A stretch of 64,000 bases of DNA from Westerdykella aurantiaca (lineage: Eukaryota > Ascomycota > Dothideomycetes > Pleosporales > Sporormiaceae). A program made the position numbers and the translations under genes. The notes beneath the pieces are model-generated. The model saw only the letters and a program-made list of their open reading frames with translations. It searched no databases and had not been told where the DNA came from. The DNA is taken from assembly GCA_030412805.1 (NCBI GenBank), contig JASJFJ010000001.1, positions 7,566,501 through 7,630,500 on the forward strand, given 5' to 3'. Positions 43,277-55,461 of the stretch are shown here, in pieces (position 1 is the stretch's first letter; the number at the start of each line of letters is the position of its first letter).

Positions 43277-44900
43277 CTAGTACTTCCCCGGCTCACTGGG
43301 AACTCCACTAGCAGGCGCGGCGCTCACAGGCGTCGGGCCAGCCTGTGCCGGGGCAACATCAGTTTGCAAAGGCGCGGGCTTCGCATCCGCCGCAGCAGCC
43401 GTGGGAACCGTCCCCGTCGTCTGCTGCGTCGTCTGCGGGCTCAACGGCTGGGTCGGGCTCTCCTTGCTGTTCACGGGGCTCGTGGGAGCGCTCGTCTCGG
43501 GGACCTCTGCAGTGACCTGTCCCGCCGCCTGGCGGATGACCTCCCACCACTGCTGCGCAGCTTGAGGCGTGTGCGCTTTGAACTGCAGCTCGTGGCTCAT
43601 GCTGAAGGTGTTGCCGACCTTGCCCTTGGAGACGTCCTTGCCCTTGACGTTGAACTTCTGGCCGTTGACGCCGCCGACGATGCAGTCGGGTAGGTAGAGA
43701 GAGAGCTCCGGGACGGGGTCCTTGGCGAAGTTGTCGTCCGTCTTGTACTCGTGGAGGAACTTGGACGGCGTGACGACGTAGTAGTTTGTGTCGTAGCTGC
43801 GCATGATCTTGCCTTTGCGCTCGAGGGAACCGGCAATGAGGGGCTGCGTCGCGCGGTGGTCCTGGTTGGGGAAGCGCACGTTCGTGACGCTGCGTGGCGG
43901 TGCGGCTGGGTCGATGAGGACGCCGCTGTTGCGCTGGATGAAGCCGTTCCATTCGAAGTCCGGCGGGATGCGCTGCGCGGTGCCGACCATGTCTCCGTAC
44001 ATGGCCTTGGTCTGCTCCGCCTGCGTGTTCACCACCTGGATGAACTGGCCCAGCCCGTTCTGGATGGTCTGGATGACGTGGGCCTCGAACTGTGCAAAGC
44101 TGTTCTGCACGCTGATCAAGTCCTGCCTGTTGTTGTTCTCCTCCTGGATCTGCTTGTTCAGACGGTACAGGACGCCTCGCTGGATCACGTAGGGGTCGTC
44201 GGCAGCCGTCATCCTGCCGCCATGGGAATCAAACGTCGCCGTGTGCTGGCCCAGGAGCTCGATGTGCTTCTGCGTGGTATGGCGCGCCTTGTCGACGGCC
44301 TTGCTGCCCTTGCCAGCGCCCTTGCCGAGCTCCTTGGTCTTGTGCTTGATTTCGCTGTGGAGGCGCTCGAAGATGGGCAGGATACTGCCTTTGAGGGACT
44401 TTGCAGTCTCGTAGTGCTGGTTCGAGATGCCCTGAGAGCTGTAAGTGATCTATCTTCTCGGTAATCGTGGGTTCAGCTCCGGAAACGCACCTGCGTATTC
44501 GACCTAATATTCTCAAACATCCCCGCGATCCCACCCAGACTCTGATCGAAATGATGCCCCTCCTTAAGGGGATCCTTCACAGTCTACTACACAGTGAGCA
44601 ACGCGTCCACACATACCGTTCGCGTCCAGCAACCGACCTTCAATACGCGCTCGTACTCCTTGCCGTGCGCATGGTGCGTCTTCTCCGTCGCCGTGATGTA
44701 ATCCTCCAGATACCCGACAGCATGCTTCCACGCCTGGAGCCGCTCTACGAACAATCTCGTAACCTGTTACCGCGTGAGCTACTCGCGCGTAGCACGCCTC
44801 AAGCTCGGCTCGCGCATACCTCGCTGGTGTCCTCATTCGTGATGGCCTCGTCGTCGTTGGTGTTGGACCGCGTGGGCAGCGCACTCGTCGGCGAAGCCAT
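43277..44900 (-). CDS. Slm1/Slm2-like BAR-PH domain protein (TORC2/eisosome effector)
   Basis: Four exons (44900-44820, 44763-44638, 44583-44491, 44431-43277) give 484 residues; all introns are phase 0. Residues 28-230 are helical and charged, the F-BAR-like module (VTRLFVERLQAWKHAVGYLE, HYETAKSLKGSILPIFERLH, PYVIQRGVLYRLNKQIQEEN). A PH domain at about residues 290-400 opens with AGSLERKGKIMRSYDTNYYV and closes with AAQQWWEVIRQAA. The tail is Pro/Thr/Ala-rich and disordered. Yeast Slm1 and Slm2 bind PI(4,5)P2 at the plasma membrane and pass membrane stress to TORC2-Ypk1, linked to eisosomes and actin. The same is inferred here from architecture. No clear calcineurin docking motif like that of yeast Slm was spotted. 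Confidence 0.87.
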
Positions 44901-46035
44901 TTCTCCTGCGTTCGATGCTTCCCGCTGGAAGCGAAAAAATATTTATGTTGTGCTGTTGTTTGGTGTGCAACCAACGCAGCAGAGAGGCGGGATGCTAAGG
45001 CGCGAGAGGGGTAGATCGGATGATGTCAATGCTCAAGAGTGGAGCCCGTAGGCGAAAAACAAAAGGAGGAACCGAGGAAAGCAATAATGGTGGGGGGAAC
45101 AATGATGCCAGCTGGGACATGCAGTTCTGTCCCTCGTGAAATATATATTGAATAGGGGTCCAGTTCTGGATGGGCGCGAATCTTCCCCCCAAAGCTGTGA
45201 TGGCAGGTTTCCCTCTGGCAAGAATACCGGGGCCGAGATCGATCCATCGACGTCATGGAAGGGAGATCGGGGGCAGGGGGACAGGGAGACAGGGACCCCG
45301 CTGCCAGCTGGCGGGTCAGAGTGGCTGGAGAGGGCGTGGCTGTGCAAGCTTTAATGAATCGTTTGCGGGTCAGGTCGGATGGAGTAACATCGAGTTCGTC
45401 TGGCAGGTGTTGCGACGAAAAGAGATGTGTGTTCAACAGGGTTTGGATTCCATTCTCTTGATAGTGCTTGTACATCGCCGCTACCCTTCCCCAAAAGGCG
45501 CACCACCGCCCGGAGGTTCCAAGGTTTCTTGCATCCCCTCCAACATCACCGCATGCCACACCTCCTCTACCTCAATCTCACAATCTCAGACCAAGCAGAA
45601 TGGTAATTCATAGATATTGCAATCCCCCAAAACCCTCCCCATCCAACCCGCTCGTCGCTTATGTACACACCCTCATCGACCTCAACAACAACCACAAAGT
45701 CAGCAGTCCACTCGGAGAAAAAAAAGTACATCTCACCCGCTAAATACAATCCAAACACCATCCACCCGTATTGCCGTCATGTTTCCAATAGTATATGTTT
45801 CCCATACGGTCATTCCGCATCCTGTCCCATCCATCCATCCCCTGCCAGACTCCTTGCGAAACCAGAACGTGCGCAGAAAAAGAAATTCAGAGAGCCGAAA
45901 ACACATTGCTGGTCAGGTGAAAAACATTCGTGCTTGAAAGGGGGAGGGGAAGAAGAGGTAAAACAGACAAAGTCTATAGATACAAGAACAAGACATTGCT
46001 GTAGGCGAACACTAGAAAGTCTTCTGTCATCGTCG
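44901..46035. other. Intergenic
   Basis: 1.1 kb holding the promoter of the Slm1-like gene and the 3' flank of the Zds1-like gene. C/A-rich around 45490-45850. No supported ORF. Confidence 0.5.
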
Positions 46036-46406
46036 TCACCACATTTCCTCGTCCCTGCTACTCTGGTCCGAATCATCGTAGCCGTAGTACGACTGCTGCT
46101 GCTTCTGATTGCCGCCCGGGTGGCCGAGATTATACGAGACGCTGTACGAGCCGTTGGTCTTCCCATACTGCGAGTGATGGGAGTCCCGCTGTTGGTCGTG
46201 CTGGGATGTGCGAGAGTCCGGCCGGTACTGGTTTCCGTCGTCATGCTGCTCGTAGCCATGAGTCTCTGCTTGCCGGTCACTAGTGGGGCTCAGGTCATGT
46301 TGTGATTGATCCTAACGTACGTGTTAGCTACGACGAAGCCAGCGAGAAGCGATACGTAAATACCTGCTGGTACCGCTGATACTGGACATACTCCTCAGGC
46401 TGCTGC

Positions 46407-46441
<35 letters not shown>

Positions 46442-49128
46442 CTCTCGTTTCTGTTGCGCAGCTTGTTGGGCTTGCCGCTGATGCTGAGCCTGCTTGGAGT
46501 TGCCGATCTGTATCTGCGGGTGCATCTGCTGGACCTTGGCGAGGTACGAGTACATGAAATTGCTGAGCAAGACCTGCGAGTACAATTCTCGCCGAGGGTT
46601 GGCAAGCTTGATGTGCGCCATGCGGTAGATCGCTCGCTCCTCGAGGATGGAGAATCTCGTCCAGTTGTAGTCAATATCCGGCTTGAGTATCCGGGTTGGG
46701 GGATCCGGCGACAGGCCGCGCATGGAACTACCCTTCTTATGCGATGACTCCTTCTCTCCCTTCTTCTTGCTTCCTCCGAAAATCGAGGAGAAGAGCCCTG
46801 ATTCCTTCTCCTTCTTTGAATCCCCGGACGCCTTTCGGCTGCTCTCTTTCCTGCGCTCTTCCTCGAGCTTGATGCTCTCTCGGTCCAATACCAGGCTCTC
46901 GCGTCCGCGGCCACTCTGAATGGAGGTATTCAACACATCGAGCCGGGTGTCATCATGCGCCTTGTCTGGTGACTTATCCTGCTTGCTCAGCTTATTCTTC
47001 ACCTTCCGGGCGAGTTCCTTCTCGCGCTCTTCCTTTTCCTTCTTGCTACTGTCGTCGCTCCCAAGAAGCCACCCCCAGCTTGTTTTTCTCGAACCCTCTT
47101 TCTCGTCCTTCTTATCCTTTGACTTCTTGTCCGTCTTCCTCTCTTCCGTCAGATTAGGAATAATGGACAGTGCATCTGTTCGAGTACTATTTCCTGGCAG
47201 TGGCGATGGATGGGAGATGAGGTCGTCAAAGCTCTGGGCGGGCTTGATGGGGGAAGCATGGCGGTCGAGTCGATTTGCCGGCGACCTCGAAGGCGGCTGC
47301 CGCTGCGACGGTGGCTGGGCCGGTTGCGGAGGGTATGGTTTGGGTTGACTTCGCTCAGATGACGGATAACCGCCGGCCTGAGGTGGCACTCTGGACGAGT
47401 TGCGCTCCGGAAGCTGCATATGAGGCTTCTGGGGAGTTTCTCGAGGCGGGGGCGTCTCAACAATCTGAGGCACCTGCGGGGGGACATAACCAGGCAGCGG
47501 AGCCGTGGTCCTCCCGTTCGAGGCAATCCGAGAATGAAACGGTTTTGCGGGGTGTGACGGTCTCTGATCCATGCCAACGGAACTACCGGGCCCTGGCCGC
47601 GAGACATCGTCGGCAGAGCCGGGTCTCTGCTGGAGTGGGGGAGATCGTTTCCGTGTAGGACGTGAGAAGTTCTCCGTGTCCGAACGCCCATGGACGGGCT
47701 CCGAATTTACACGATTTATTCCCAATGCGGGCATTTCGGGTTCTCTTGGATATGTGGCTTGGGTTGGCGAAGTAGATGGCGACTCCTCGTTGTCGTTTTC
47801 GTTTTCGAGCTGTCTGCTCGCCACACGTTTCGAAAAGGGAACACGCTCGCCCTTGCGTAGACTTCCTCGCCTATAATTCGTGCGCGTCGAGCGCTTCAAC
47901 GTCCCCGGCCCCGCTGGCCTCACCGGAAGAATGGGCATGTCTTCATTGATGGGAACCTCGCCGGCATCCGAGCCAGAGGTTCTCCGCGCAGAGTCGATAC
48001 TGAGACGCCTCATCAGCCCGGCGGGATCCTCCGCCAGCTCTTGCAACTTTTCTAGACCGCCGATACGCGGAGGCTGGTCGGCTGCGGACCGTTTTCTCTC
48101 CAACCGTTCAGCGCCATCTCTGTAGCCGTTCGCGTTATCAATCTGTCTGGACAGCATAGACTTCTTCCTCCTTAATCCACCATTAGAGCCCTGGCGGCCC
48201 ATGGCGCTTTCTGGCGATAACGAGTCTGCATCTCCCGACCGTCTTCTGATCTTGTCCACCTTCTCTTCTATAAAGGTTTTGAATTCTTTGGGCGCAAGCT
48301 CGGGGTGCAGCCTTGCCGGAACCCAGAACAGCTTGGAGGGATCCTCATCCTCGGAGAAATGTTGCGGAGCGACGGTGGGGAGGTTGAAGTTTGCAAAGGA
48401 AGGGAGGTCTGGATCTGCGGTGTTCACGTCCATTGACATGCGTCGTATCGCCCGTAGATCGCTGAGTTCCTTCGCCAATGAGGCAGCACTTGACTCGTAG
48501 CTGATGTCATTGAGCGGAAAAGACTGTGTCGCGGTGTCGGAAGAGTTCGCCCGCGATAAAGAGGGAGGCGACAAGGGTCCATTGGGACTGTCATGGCCGG
48601 ACGAGGTCTTTCTCGACGGCAGGGCGGACTGACCGTTGGCGTTGGGAGGGGAGGAAGGCTGCTCGTTGGTCATCTGGGCGCGGAGCGGGGACTTGGGAGG
48701 AGCAGTAGGGAATGGATCGAAGGGAGTGTGTATGTTGAGGGTGTCTCCGAGGGGGTTGCTGATGAAGCTTAGGGGACGAGAACTGCGTTTCGAGGTGTAT
48801 TGGTCGTCGCCGTACATGTCCCCAATCGCTTCGGTGACATGATGGCTGTCGTCGCTGATGGACAGCTGGGGTGCATGGCCGCGTCTACTCTGATAGACCC
48901 GTTCGAGCTCGCGCGCACGCTCCGAGGCCTATGAAGTCCGGTGGTCAGCCTTTGGAGGGATATATCGCAGGCAGGGTGGCCGGCGGCGGCGGCGGCGGCG
49001 GCGGCCGTGCGGCGGGAGACTGCAGCGGGAATGCCGTCGAGATGCGGTACACGACGCCCAACGAGACGCGTGAAGTGTGTCCTCCGGGACATGGGCAAGT
49101 CGACAGACTGGGAGCCACTCACCTGCAT
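46036..49128 (-). CDS. Zds1/Zds2-like protein
   Basis: Three exons (49128-49123, 48928-46364, 46311-46036) give 948 residues. The first coding exon is just ATGCAG followed by the consensus donor GTGAGT; a 194-bp intron leads to ASERARELERVYQSRRGHAP and DDSHHVTEAIGDMYGDDQ, the usual start of fungal Zds proteins. The middle (residues about 50-690) is disordered and Ser/Pro/Arg/Lys-rich. The Zds C-terminal domain is at about residues 745-800: DYNWTRFSILEERAIYRMAH, then ANPRRELYSQVLLSNFMYSY and LAKVQQ. A poly-Gln run of about 14 follows, then a Gln/Tyr/Ser/His-rich tail. In yeast, Zds1 and Zds2 bind PP2A-Cdc55 through this domain and control mitosis, polarity and mRNA export. A similar regulator role is inferred. 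Confidence 0.87.
46400..46444 (+). repeat. Poly-glutamine-encoding CTG/TTG repeat
   Basis: About 14 glutamine codons (CAG/CAA mixed) on the minus strand, directly after the Zds C-terminal domain. The mixed codons should make it fairly stable. Confidence 0.9.
48981..49005 (+). repeat. CGG triplet repeat in intron 1 of the Zds1-like gene
   Basis: About eight CGG/GGC units in the 194-bp first intron. Such GC-rich tracts can form G-quadruplex or hairpin structures in DNA or pre-mRNA. Confidence 0.85.
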
Positions 49129-50246
49129 GGCTGCTCAAGAGATCCGGACGTGTGGCGGTCGAATCGGTAGGGACGTTGGCAGTCCTGCTCTGGCTTCGGT
49201 CGAGGGTGCAGAGATCATCGAAGGGCGAAGGGAGCGGGGGCGGCGCGGAGGGGGCATGCAGCAGGCGGAGGAGTAAGAATAGAGGGAGCGATCATGACCT
49301 CTCCGTACTGTGTAGGACCCAGGAGGTGGGCGGCAGAAGGGCGACTGCGTCGTGGTCAGGCCGTGAGGATGGAGACAGGGCCTTCAGGGATCATGGCTCG
49401 CTAACGCGGGAGCGTGCCCAGAAAGAGCACGGCAGCGGAGAACGTTCTTGAGGCGCCGTGGAGGCCGCAACGCCAGCTGAGGGACGATCTTACGCAGGGA
49501 CGGGAGAAAATAGCAATGGAGAAAACTTTGTGTGTTTGGCACTAGCAGTTTAGACTATATTGTATACAAGAGCACAGCAGGTACACTTCGCGATCGTCCG
49601 TTGCGATCACCCCTAAACAAAAACCGAAAACCGAAAACCGAGAAGCCCCTCCTTTCCCCTATCGGTCGACGCTGCACTCCTCACGCGGGGGGTGCTCACT
49701 GCTCAGGGTGAAGGTCATCCGTACTACATGGCCCTCACGTTGCCTGCCCACGCGCTCCTCTATATTCCCCTCGTTCGCCTTTGTCAAATTATCGCTCGGA
49801 GAGAGGAAGAGAGTGAATGTCGCACCAAACAGGGACGAGTGTACGGGGACTGGATGGGGCTACCTAGGTAGAGTGGCCAATGTCGTCCACGGGTGCCCCG
49901 ATTCGGTGCCTGGTCCCTTTTTGCGCTAGCCGCTTTTGACGTGCCAAGAAATGTATCGTAGGTTTCACCAACAACAAAGTCCGCGACATGCGTCGGGGTG
50001 CAGCTGTAGCCCGTCTAAGCGCCCTCAGCTTCAACCCCTTTTTTCGCCTGCTTCTGTCTCACGAGGAGGTGAGGGGGAAAAAAAAAATCAAGGAGAACAT
50101 TGCATATGCAATCACAACATGCACATCCGTGGAGGGTAGATTATTAACCATTATACTAAACTCTAGTTGCCAAGGGGTTGTAATCCATTGAGGGAATATG
50201 ATATATACATCGAATCGAAGCGAAGCGGACCTGGGGAGGTTAGAGG
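49129..50246. other. Intergenic
   Basis: 1.1 kb with the Zds1-like promoter and the 3' flank of GEM1. Contains three CCGAAAA units at about 49620-49640 and an A-run near 50080. No supported gene. Confidence 0.5.
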
Positions 50247-52250
50247 TTAGGAGGAAGCGGCAGCATTGCGTCTCCAGATGATGACCAGCGACGCCGCTGC
50301 ACATGCGATTGCGCCCAGTGTCAAGTAGAGGTTCATGTTATCGTAGGATGTCTCTTCCTGCTTAGGGAAGGCCGTCGACGGGTACGTAGCGCATTCAGCG
50401 AGCTGCCAGAGTTAGCAAGTTATACACAGAAGACGTACTTGCACCTACATGAACAAACAACTCGGATATGCTACTCCAAGTCGCGCTAACATGCAGGGGA
50501 GCAGACATGTTCAGCGCCGCCGTGTACTCGTCGGGCTGCAGCTCGCATCGCTGCATCGTCTTGTCCTGGTCGGCCTTCAATGCCGTATACACCGCAGGCA
50601 GGCTGTCGAGGTGCGGGTATTTCTTCCTCAGCTCGACAATGTGCGCAAAGCTGTCGGGCTCGCTCGAGTCGTACGTGTAACAGAGAAGGTCACAGGCATC
50701 CAGCTTTGCCTGGTTCTCCAGAATTGCCGGCTCCAGCTCGCCCAGCTCCTCCAAGATCAGGTAGCACTGCTTGCCGCCTTTCAGCTCGACGCTGTTCACC
50801 GCAGACCGAGGTTTGATAGTGGGGTGGTAGGTGTGTGAAAAGGGCCTCTGGAGGAATGCATTGAGGAGCGCGCTCTTGCCACTTCCACCTGACCCAATGA
50901 CATAGCATAGAAAAACGTTGCGTTCGACTCTTCCGGGGCGATTTCTTCGCTTCCGTGGCTTGGTGACTTTCAGGGCGGTCGTGGTGCCTCCCCGGTCGCT
51001 CTCAAATCCCAAATATGCAAGATACTCCAGCGTCGTCTTGGGCTCTTCGAAGGTCGTCATGCTCCACTGCGCAAGCCAACCTTGGAGCGTGATATGGCCC
51101 GCCTCGTTCCGAACGGTACAGGATGGAAACGCCGAGTCGGTCCACGAGGGAGGGATCCCGGGTGTGGGGGCAAACAGCGCCGCAAGTTCCTCGTCATTCA
51201 GGCCCCCGTCGTTATCCTTGTCGAACTTGATGAACAGATCGACAAAGAATCGGTAGCCGGCTGGGCTGAGTTCGGCGGACGAGTATTGCGGGACGTCGAA
51301 CTTGGGGTGCAGGAAGGTGTCCTGGAGACTCAGGCTGTCGGTGTAGTGGAACTTTCGGAGGATGATCCAGATGGTCTCGTGCCGTCCCTTCTCCGCAAAG
51401 ATCTTGTTGAGCAGCAGGAAGCCCTTCTCGTCGATTCCCCTCTCATCCACAGCGTCCGGCACGAATCGCTGTATTGACCTCTTGACATTCTGCAGATCGT
51501 CCTCTCCCAACGGCTTGTCGAAGCACTTGATCTGAAATTCGTGAATCTCCTCGTCGTTCCAGTGGCCATCCTTGTCCTTGTCGCAGAGGTGGAATACTCT
51601 CTGCAGGGCGGAGACGGCGGCAGGCTTCAGGGCGGCCTCCTTGGAGTCGTAGAGAGGTGCGATGGGATGTGTGACGGCCTTTTGGCAGAGGAAGAAGACC
51701 TCGTTGATGTTGTGGTGCTCCTTTGCGCTGGTGCGAATGCACGAGTCGATCTCCTTGAACTCGTTCATGACCGGCAGCATCTCTTCGTGGACGACCTGGG
51801 AAGTCGTCCCATGTGTCTGCAGATCGGCCTTGTTGGCGCATAGGACGACGGGGACATTGACACCCAGCGAACGGAAGTAGGGCATCCAGAACAGGGCCAC
51901 CCTTTCATAGCTGTAATGGTCCGAGTACACCAGCAGTATCACGTTCGATTTGCGAAGCTCCTTCCGCAGCGTATGGCGTTCGTGCGGCAGGGCCGAGGTG
52001 TCTACGATGATGGTGGTGACATTGTCGGGGGTGCCTAGGGTGGGCGGTAGAGTGACCTGGGGGAGGACGGGCTGGATCTTTGCGGTGACGAAGACATCTT
52101 TGACGAGGGAGGTGATGATGGAGCTTTTGCCGACTCCTTCATCGCCGCAGACACATATTCGGACTGGGGGAGGTAAAGTTCAGCTGTGAGCTGTGAAAGC
52201 CATGTGTGGGGGTGGGGAGAGCTAATAAGGGTATGCACACCTGTTGCCAT
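50247..52250 (-). CDS. gem1: Mitochondrial Rho GTPase Miro/Gem1
   Basis: Three exons (52250-52241, 52163-50449, 50402-50247) give 626 residues. The first exon encodes ATG GCA ACA G only. GTPase domain 1 starts VRICVCGDEGVGKSSIITSL, with G4 motif CANKADL. Two EF hands follow: CDKDKDGHWNDEE and FDKDNDGGLNDEE. GTPase domain 2 has the P-loop VIGSGGSGKSALLNAF. The last exon supplies YLTLGAIACAAASLVIIWRR, a single C-terminal membrane anchor with a basic end. This is the tail-anchored outer-membrane topology of Miro. The protein controls mitochondrial shape and inheritance and is associated with the ER-mitochondria contact complex in yeast. Domain order and length match the family. It is divergent from creC with 747 bp between the starts. 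Confidence 0.97.
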
Positions 52251-52997
52251 GTCGAGTCTGCATTGTCAATGGGTCCAAGAAAAGAGCGAGAAGACGGGGC
52301 ACGGTCGGGGGGGTATTCTCAAGCTTCACTATCCTTCAGCAGCCCATGATTGTACCGGATGTGGAGTGATGACCAGTGCACGGAGGTTGGAGGCTGATAG
52401 CTCTGAGCTGTGCGACGTCTTGGCCACGTGGGATGTCTCTCCGCAAGCCGCGCTACCCCACCCCACCCACCCACTTGACCAGCATCGAACCTTGGATGGG
52501 GTTGACCGTTGCTCGACCTGACTGCTGGGAGCTCTGTCCCCGATCGTCCCCCTCCGCAGCTCCCTTCCCGACGCAGGGTCTTCGAGGTGCGACAAATTAT
52601 TTTAGAAAAGTTGCGCAAATGGAGCGACACAGTCGGACAGGTCTCCCGCGCGGCCAACCTGGCAGGTCCGAAATGGAAGCGGCCCCAAACTAGTAGCTTC
52701 CCGCGCCTGTTTCGACACCAACTCCCGTCGGTTCTCTCTGCCGTGGCGCCGCTCGTCAACGCCGTCTTCACTCCAGGCACACGCGCTCTCGTACTCCATA
52801 CATCTCGTACTCCCGTTTGTTCGCTGCATCCATATCGCCCTGCATCTCCTATCCTCGCTGAACCACCGCTGCGGACTCTCCCAATGTCCTGAACCGCCCC
52901 ATTGCCCGGCCGAGCGACTTGGCCCAGAGCAGCGCAAGCTGCAGCACATTGATTGCCGCTTGTCTGCCCGTATATTGCACTACCACCACCTCCCGCC
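52251..52997. promoter_or_regulatory. Divergent promoter region (gem1 / creC)
   Basis: 747 bp between two divergent housekeeping genes. Moderately GC-rich, no clear TATA box and no convincing ORF despite overlapping open frames. Confidence 0.5.
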
Positions 52998-55461
52998 ATG
53001 TTGTGAGTGTCCATTCCAAATACACCTTCCCATTCTGTTTCGTCCTGCGCTCAACCGCACGGCTACCACTCCATGTCTTGCCCCGACCCGTTGACTGACA
53101 TGCGCCGCTTCTCCCATCCAGCGTCCTCCCCCCACCACCCAGGTATCCCCCCGGTGGCTACCCAGGCCTCGCCGGCGGTGCGCTGATCGAGACCAACAAC
53201 ACTCTCACACGTCCCACGGATAACAGCGATCAATTGGTGGTCGGAGAAGGTATGCCTTCCATGCATGCTCCATGCATGCCTGTGGGCGCTGTCTAATGTT
53301 GAGACCATGCTAGGAACCTATGTGCTCCGCGACACCCTCTACCTAGCCACACCACCACCGCATCCCTCGGAAGCCCCTGTCCACAATCCGAATCCGCTCG
53401 CGACCACCATATCACCCCCAAGCGCAGGAACCAAGCTCTCCCTCGTCGTCCTCTCGGCCGCGCACCCTTCACAATCGCGCCTCTATAGGCTGGACACCGC
53501 AGCTAGCAGTGGCCTCCCCCCGAGCATCCAGGAATCTCCACAGGAAAGCAACAGCCAGGCCAGCGATGCGGGCTCACACAGTGCGGGTGGTCTGGCACGG
53601 TCGGCGCGAGGGTCCCAGGCGCCTGCTTTCGGCCAAGGGAATCCCGCGCTGTCCCTTCCTAATGGGAAGGAGAGCAAGGACCCGCTGAAGAAACGCAAAC
53701 CCAAGAACAACATCGTCAAGAGCAATTCTTCGTTCGTGTCCCGGGTGATCCCCCACGAATCGCTGTCGAAACGGTTGCAGGAGCACGACCCCAAGGGGGT
53801 TTTCGCATTTGCGAACGTCAACAGGTCACTACAATGGCTGGACCTCTCCATGACGAACAAGGACGAGCACTTGTCCAAGGTCCTGTTTACCAAGGCGCAC
53901 GCACTGTGCCATGACGTGAACCAGGTCACCAAGGGGCCGAACCACATCGATGTGGTCATGGGGTTCTCAACAGGCGATATCATCTGGTACGAGCCGATCT
54001 CGCAAAAGTATGCACGTCTCAATAAGAATGTGAGTTTGGGGATGGGGACAGCTGCGCGATCTTAGCTAATCCGTCAGGGGCAAATCAACCGGAGCGCCGT
54101 GACGGACATCCGGTGGCTACCGAACAGCGAGAATCTGTTCATCGCATCGCACGCCGACGGCAGCTTGATTGTGTATGACAAGGAGAAGGAGGACGCCGTC
54201 TTCGTACCCGAAGACACTTCGACGTCCGACGTGGCGTCTCAGGTGGGCGACCGTAAAGCCTCGCTGACGGTGAAGAAGTCGGTGAACTCGAAGAACCAGA
54301 AGACGAACCCGGTTGCGTACTGGCAGGTGTCGAACTCGCAGATCAACGCTTTTTCCTTCTCGCCCGACTGTCGGCATTTGGCGGTGGTGTCCGAGGACGG
54401 GACGTTCCGCATCATTGATCATCTCAAGGAAAAGTGTGACGCCCAGGCTTGAACTTGGATGGCGGAGTGACTGAGTGACTGACTGGATGCAGGTTATTGC
54501 AGCAGTTTTATAGCTACTACGGCGGGCTGATATGCGTGTGCTGGTCGCCGGACGGTAGGTATGTGGTTACCGGGGGCCAGGATGACCTGGTCTCGATCTG
54601 GTCGCTGGAAGACAGCATGCTGGTTGCGCGATGCCAGGGGCACAACTCGTGGGTCAGCGCCGTGGCCTTTGACCCCTGGCGGTGTGACGAGCGGAACTAC
54701 CGCATTGGTAGCGTAGGGGAAGACTGCCAATTGTTGCTATGGGATTTCAGCGTGGGCATGCTACACCGGCCACGAGCGGTAGGTTGCAGCTGGACCATCG
54801 CTGTGCGTTGGGTGCTAACGGTGCGCAGGCTTCGGTGCGGCAACGGAACAGCATAACGTCGGCCACGTTGCACATGTCGCGTAGCCGTACGGATGGATCG
54901 GTATCACGATTCCGATCCAACTCCAACCTCACCGCAGCCACTACTGCGGATGAAGATGCCAACGTGCATGCTGTTGATGGGAAGGCGCGCACGCCCTTCC
55001 TCCCACCGGTCATGGTGAGTACGAAAGCCGGGTCCTATTCTCTGGTTGATGCTGATAAAGGGTCGCAGTCCAAGAAGGTGGACGAGCATCCGTTGAGCTG
55101 GCTGGCGTTTGAAGAGGATTGCATCAGGACGGCATGTAACAATGGTGAGTGGCATAAAGAATGCATTGGCCCCAATCTAGACCCTTCTGCATCGGACCCT
55201 GGTCCTGCGCGATAAGCTTAAATCGGTGGTGCCCGATCCGCTTAACTTAAGCCAACCGCATGCCTGGACGTTTGCACACGTTACACCCCTGGTGGAACCC
55301 TTTCCTCGTTTTTTGCTATTCAACGCTTAGAGGCGGTACAAGTTGCTGATAACCAAATGTGTATCTCAGGCCACATCAAGACATGGGACCGACCCAAGGA
55401 GGCTGCTGGCGGTGAAGACGCCCCGTCGCTGACGTCTGCAAGCGCCAGCAACATCGCTTGA
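52998..55461 (+). CDS. creC: CreC, WD40 partner of the CreB deubiquitinase
   Basis: Eight exons: 52998-53002, 53122-53249, 53314-54029, 54078-54433, 54493-54778, 54829-55014, 55069-55144 and 55370-55461, giving 614 residues. The first coding exon is only five nucleotides (ATGTT|GTGAGT) and splices to make MFVLPPPPRYPPGGYPG, the CreC N-terminus. Then come TYVLRDTLYLATPPPHPSEA, a basic Ser-rich segment, and WD repeats: SLQWLDLS, DIRWLPNSENLFIASHADGS, AFSFSPDCRHLAVVSEDGTF, CVCWSPDGRYVVTGGQDDLV and AVAFDPW. The last repeat HIKTWDRP is rebuilt across a 225-bp intron. In Aspergillus, CreC stabilises the deubiquitinase CreB; the complex is needed for full carbon catabolite repression and transporter control. 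The animal relative is WDR20/DMWD, partner of USP12/46. The neighbouring downstream gene is creD. Confidence 0.94.
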
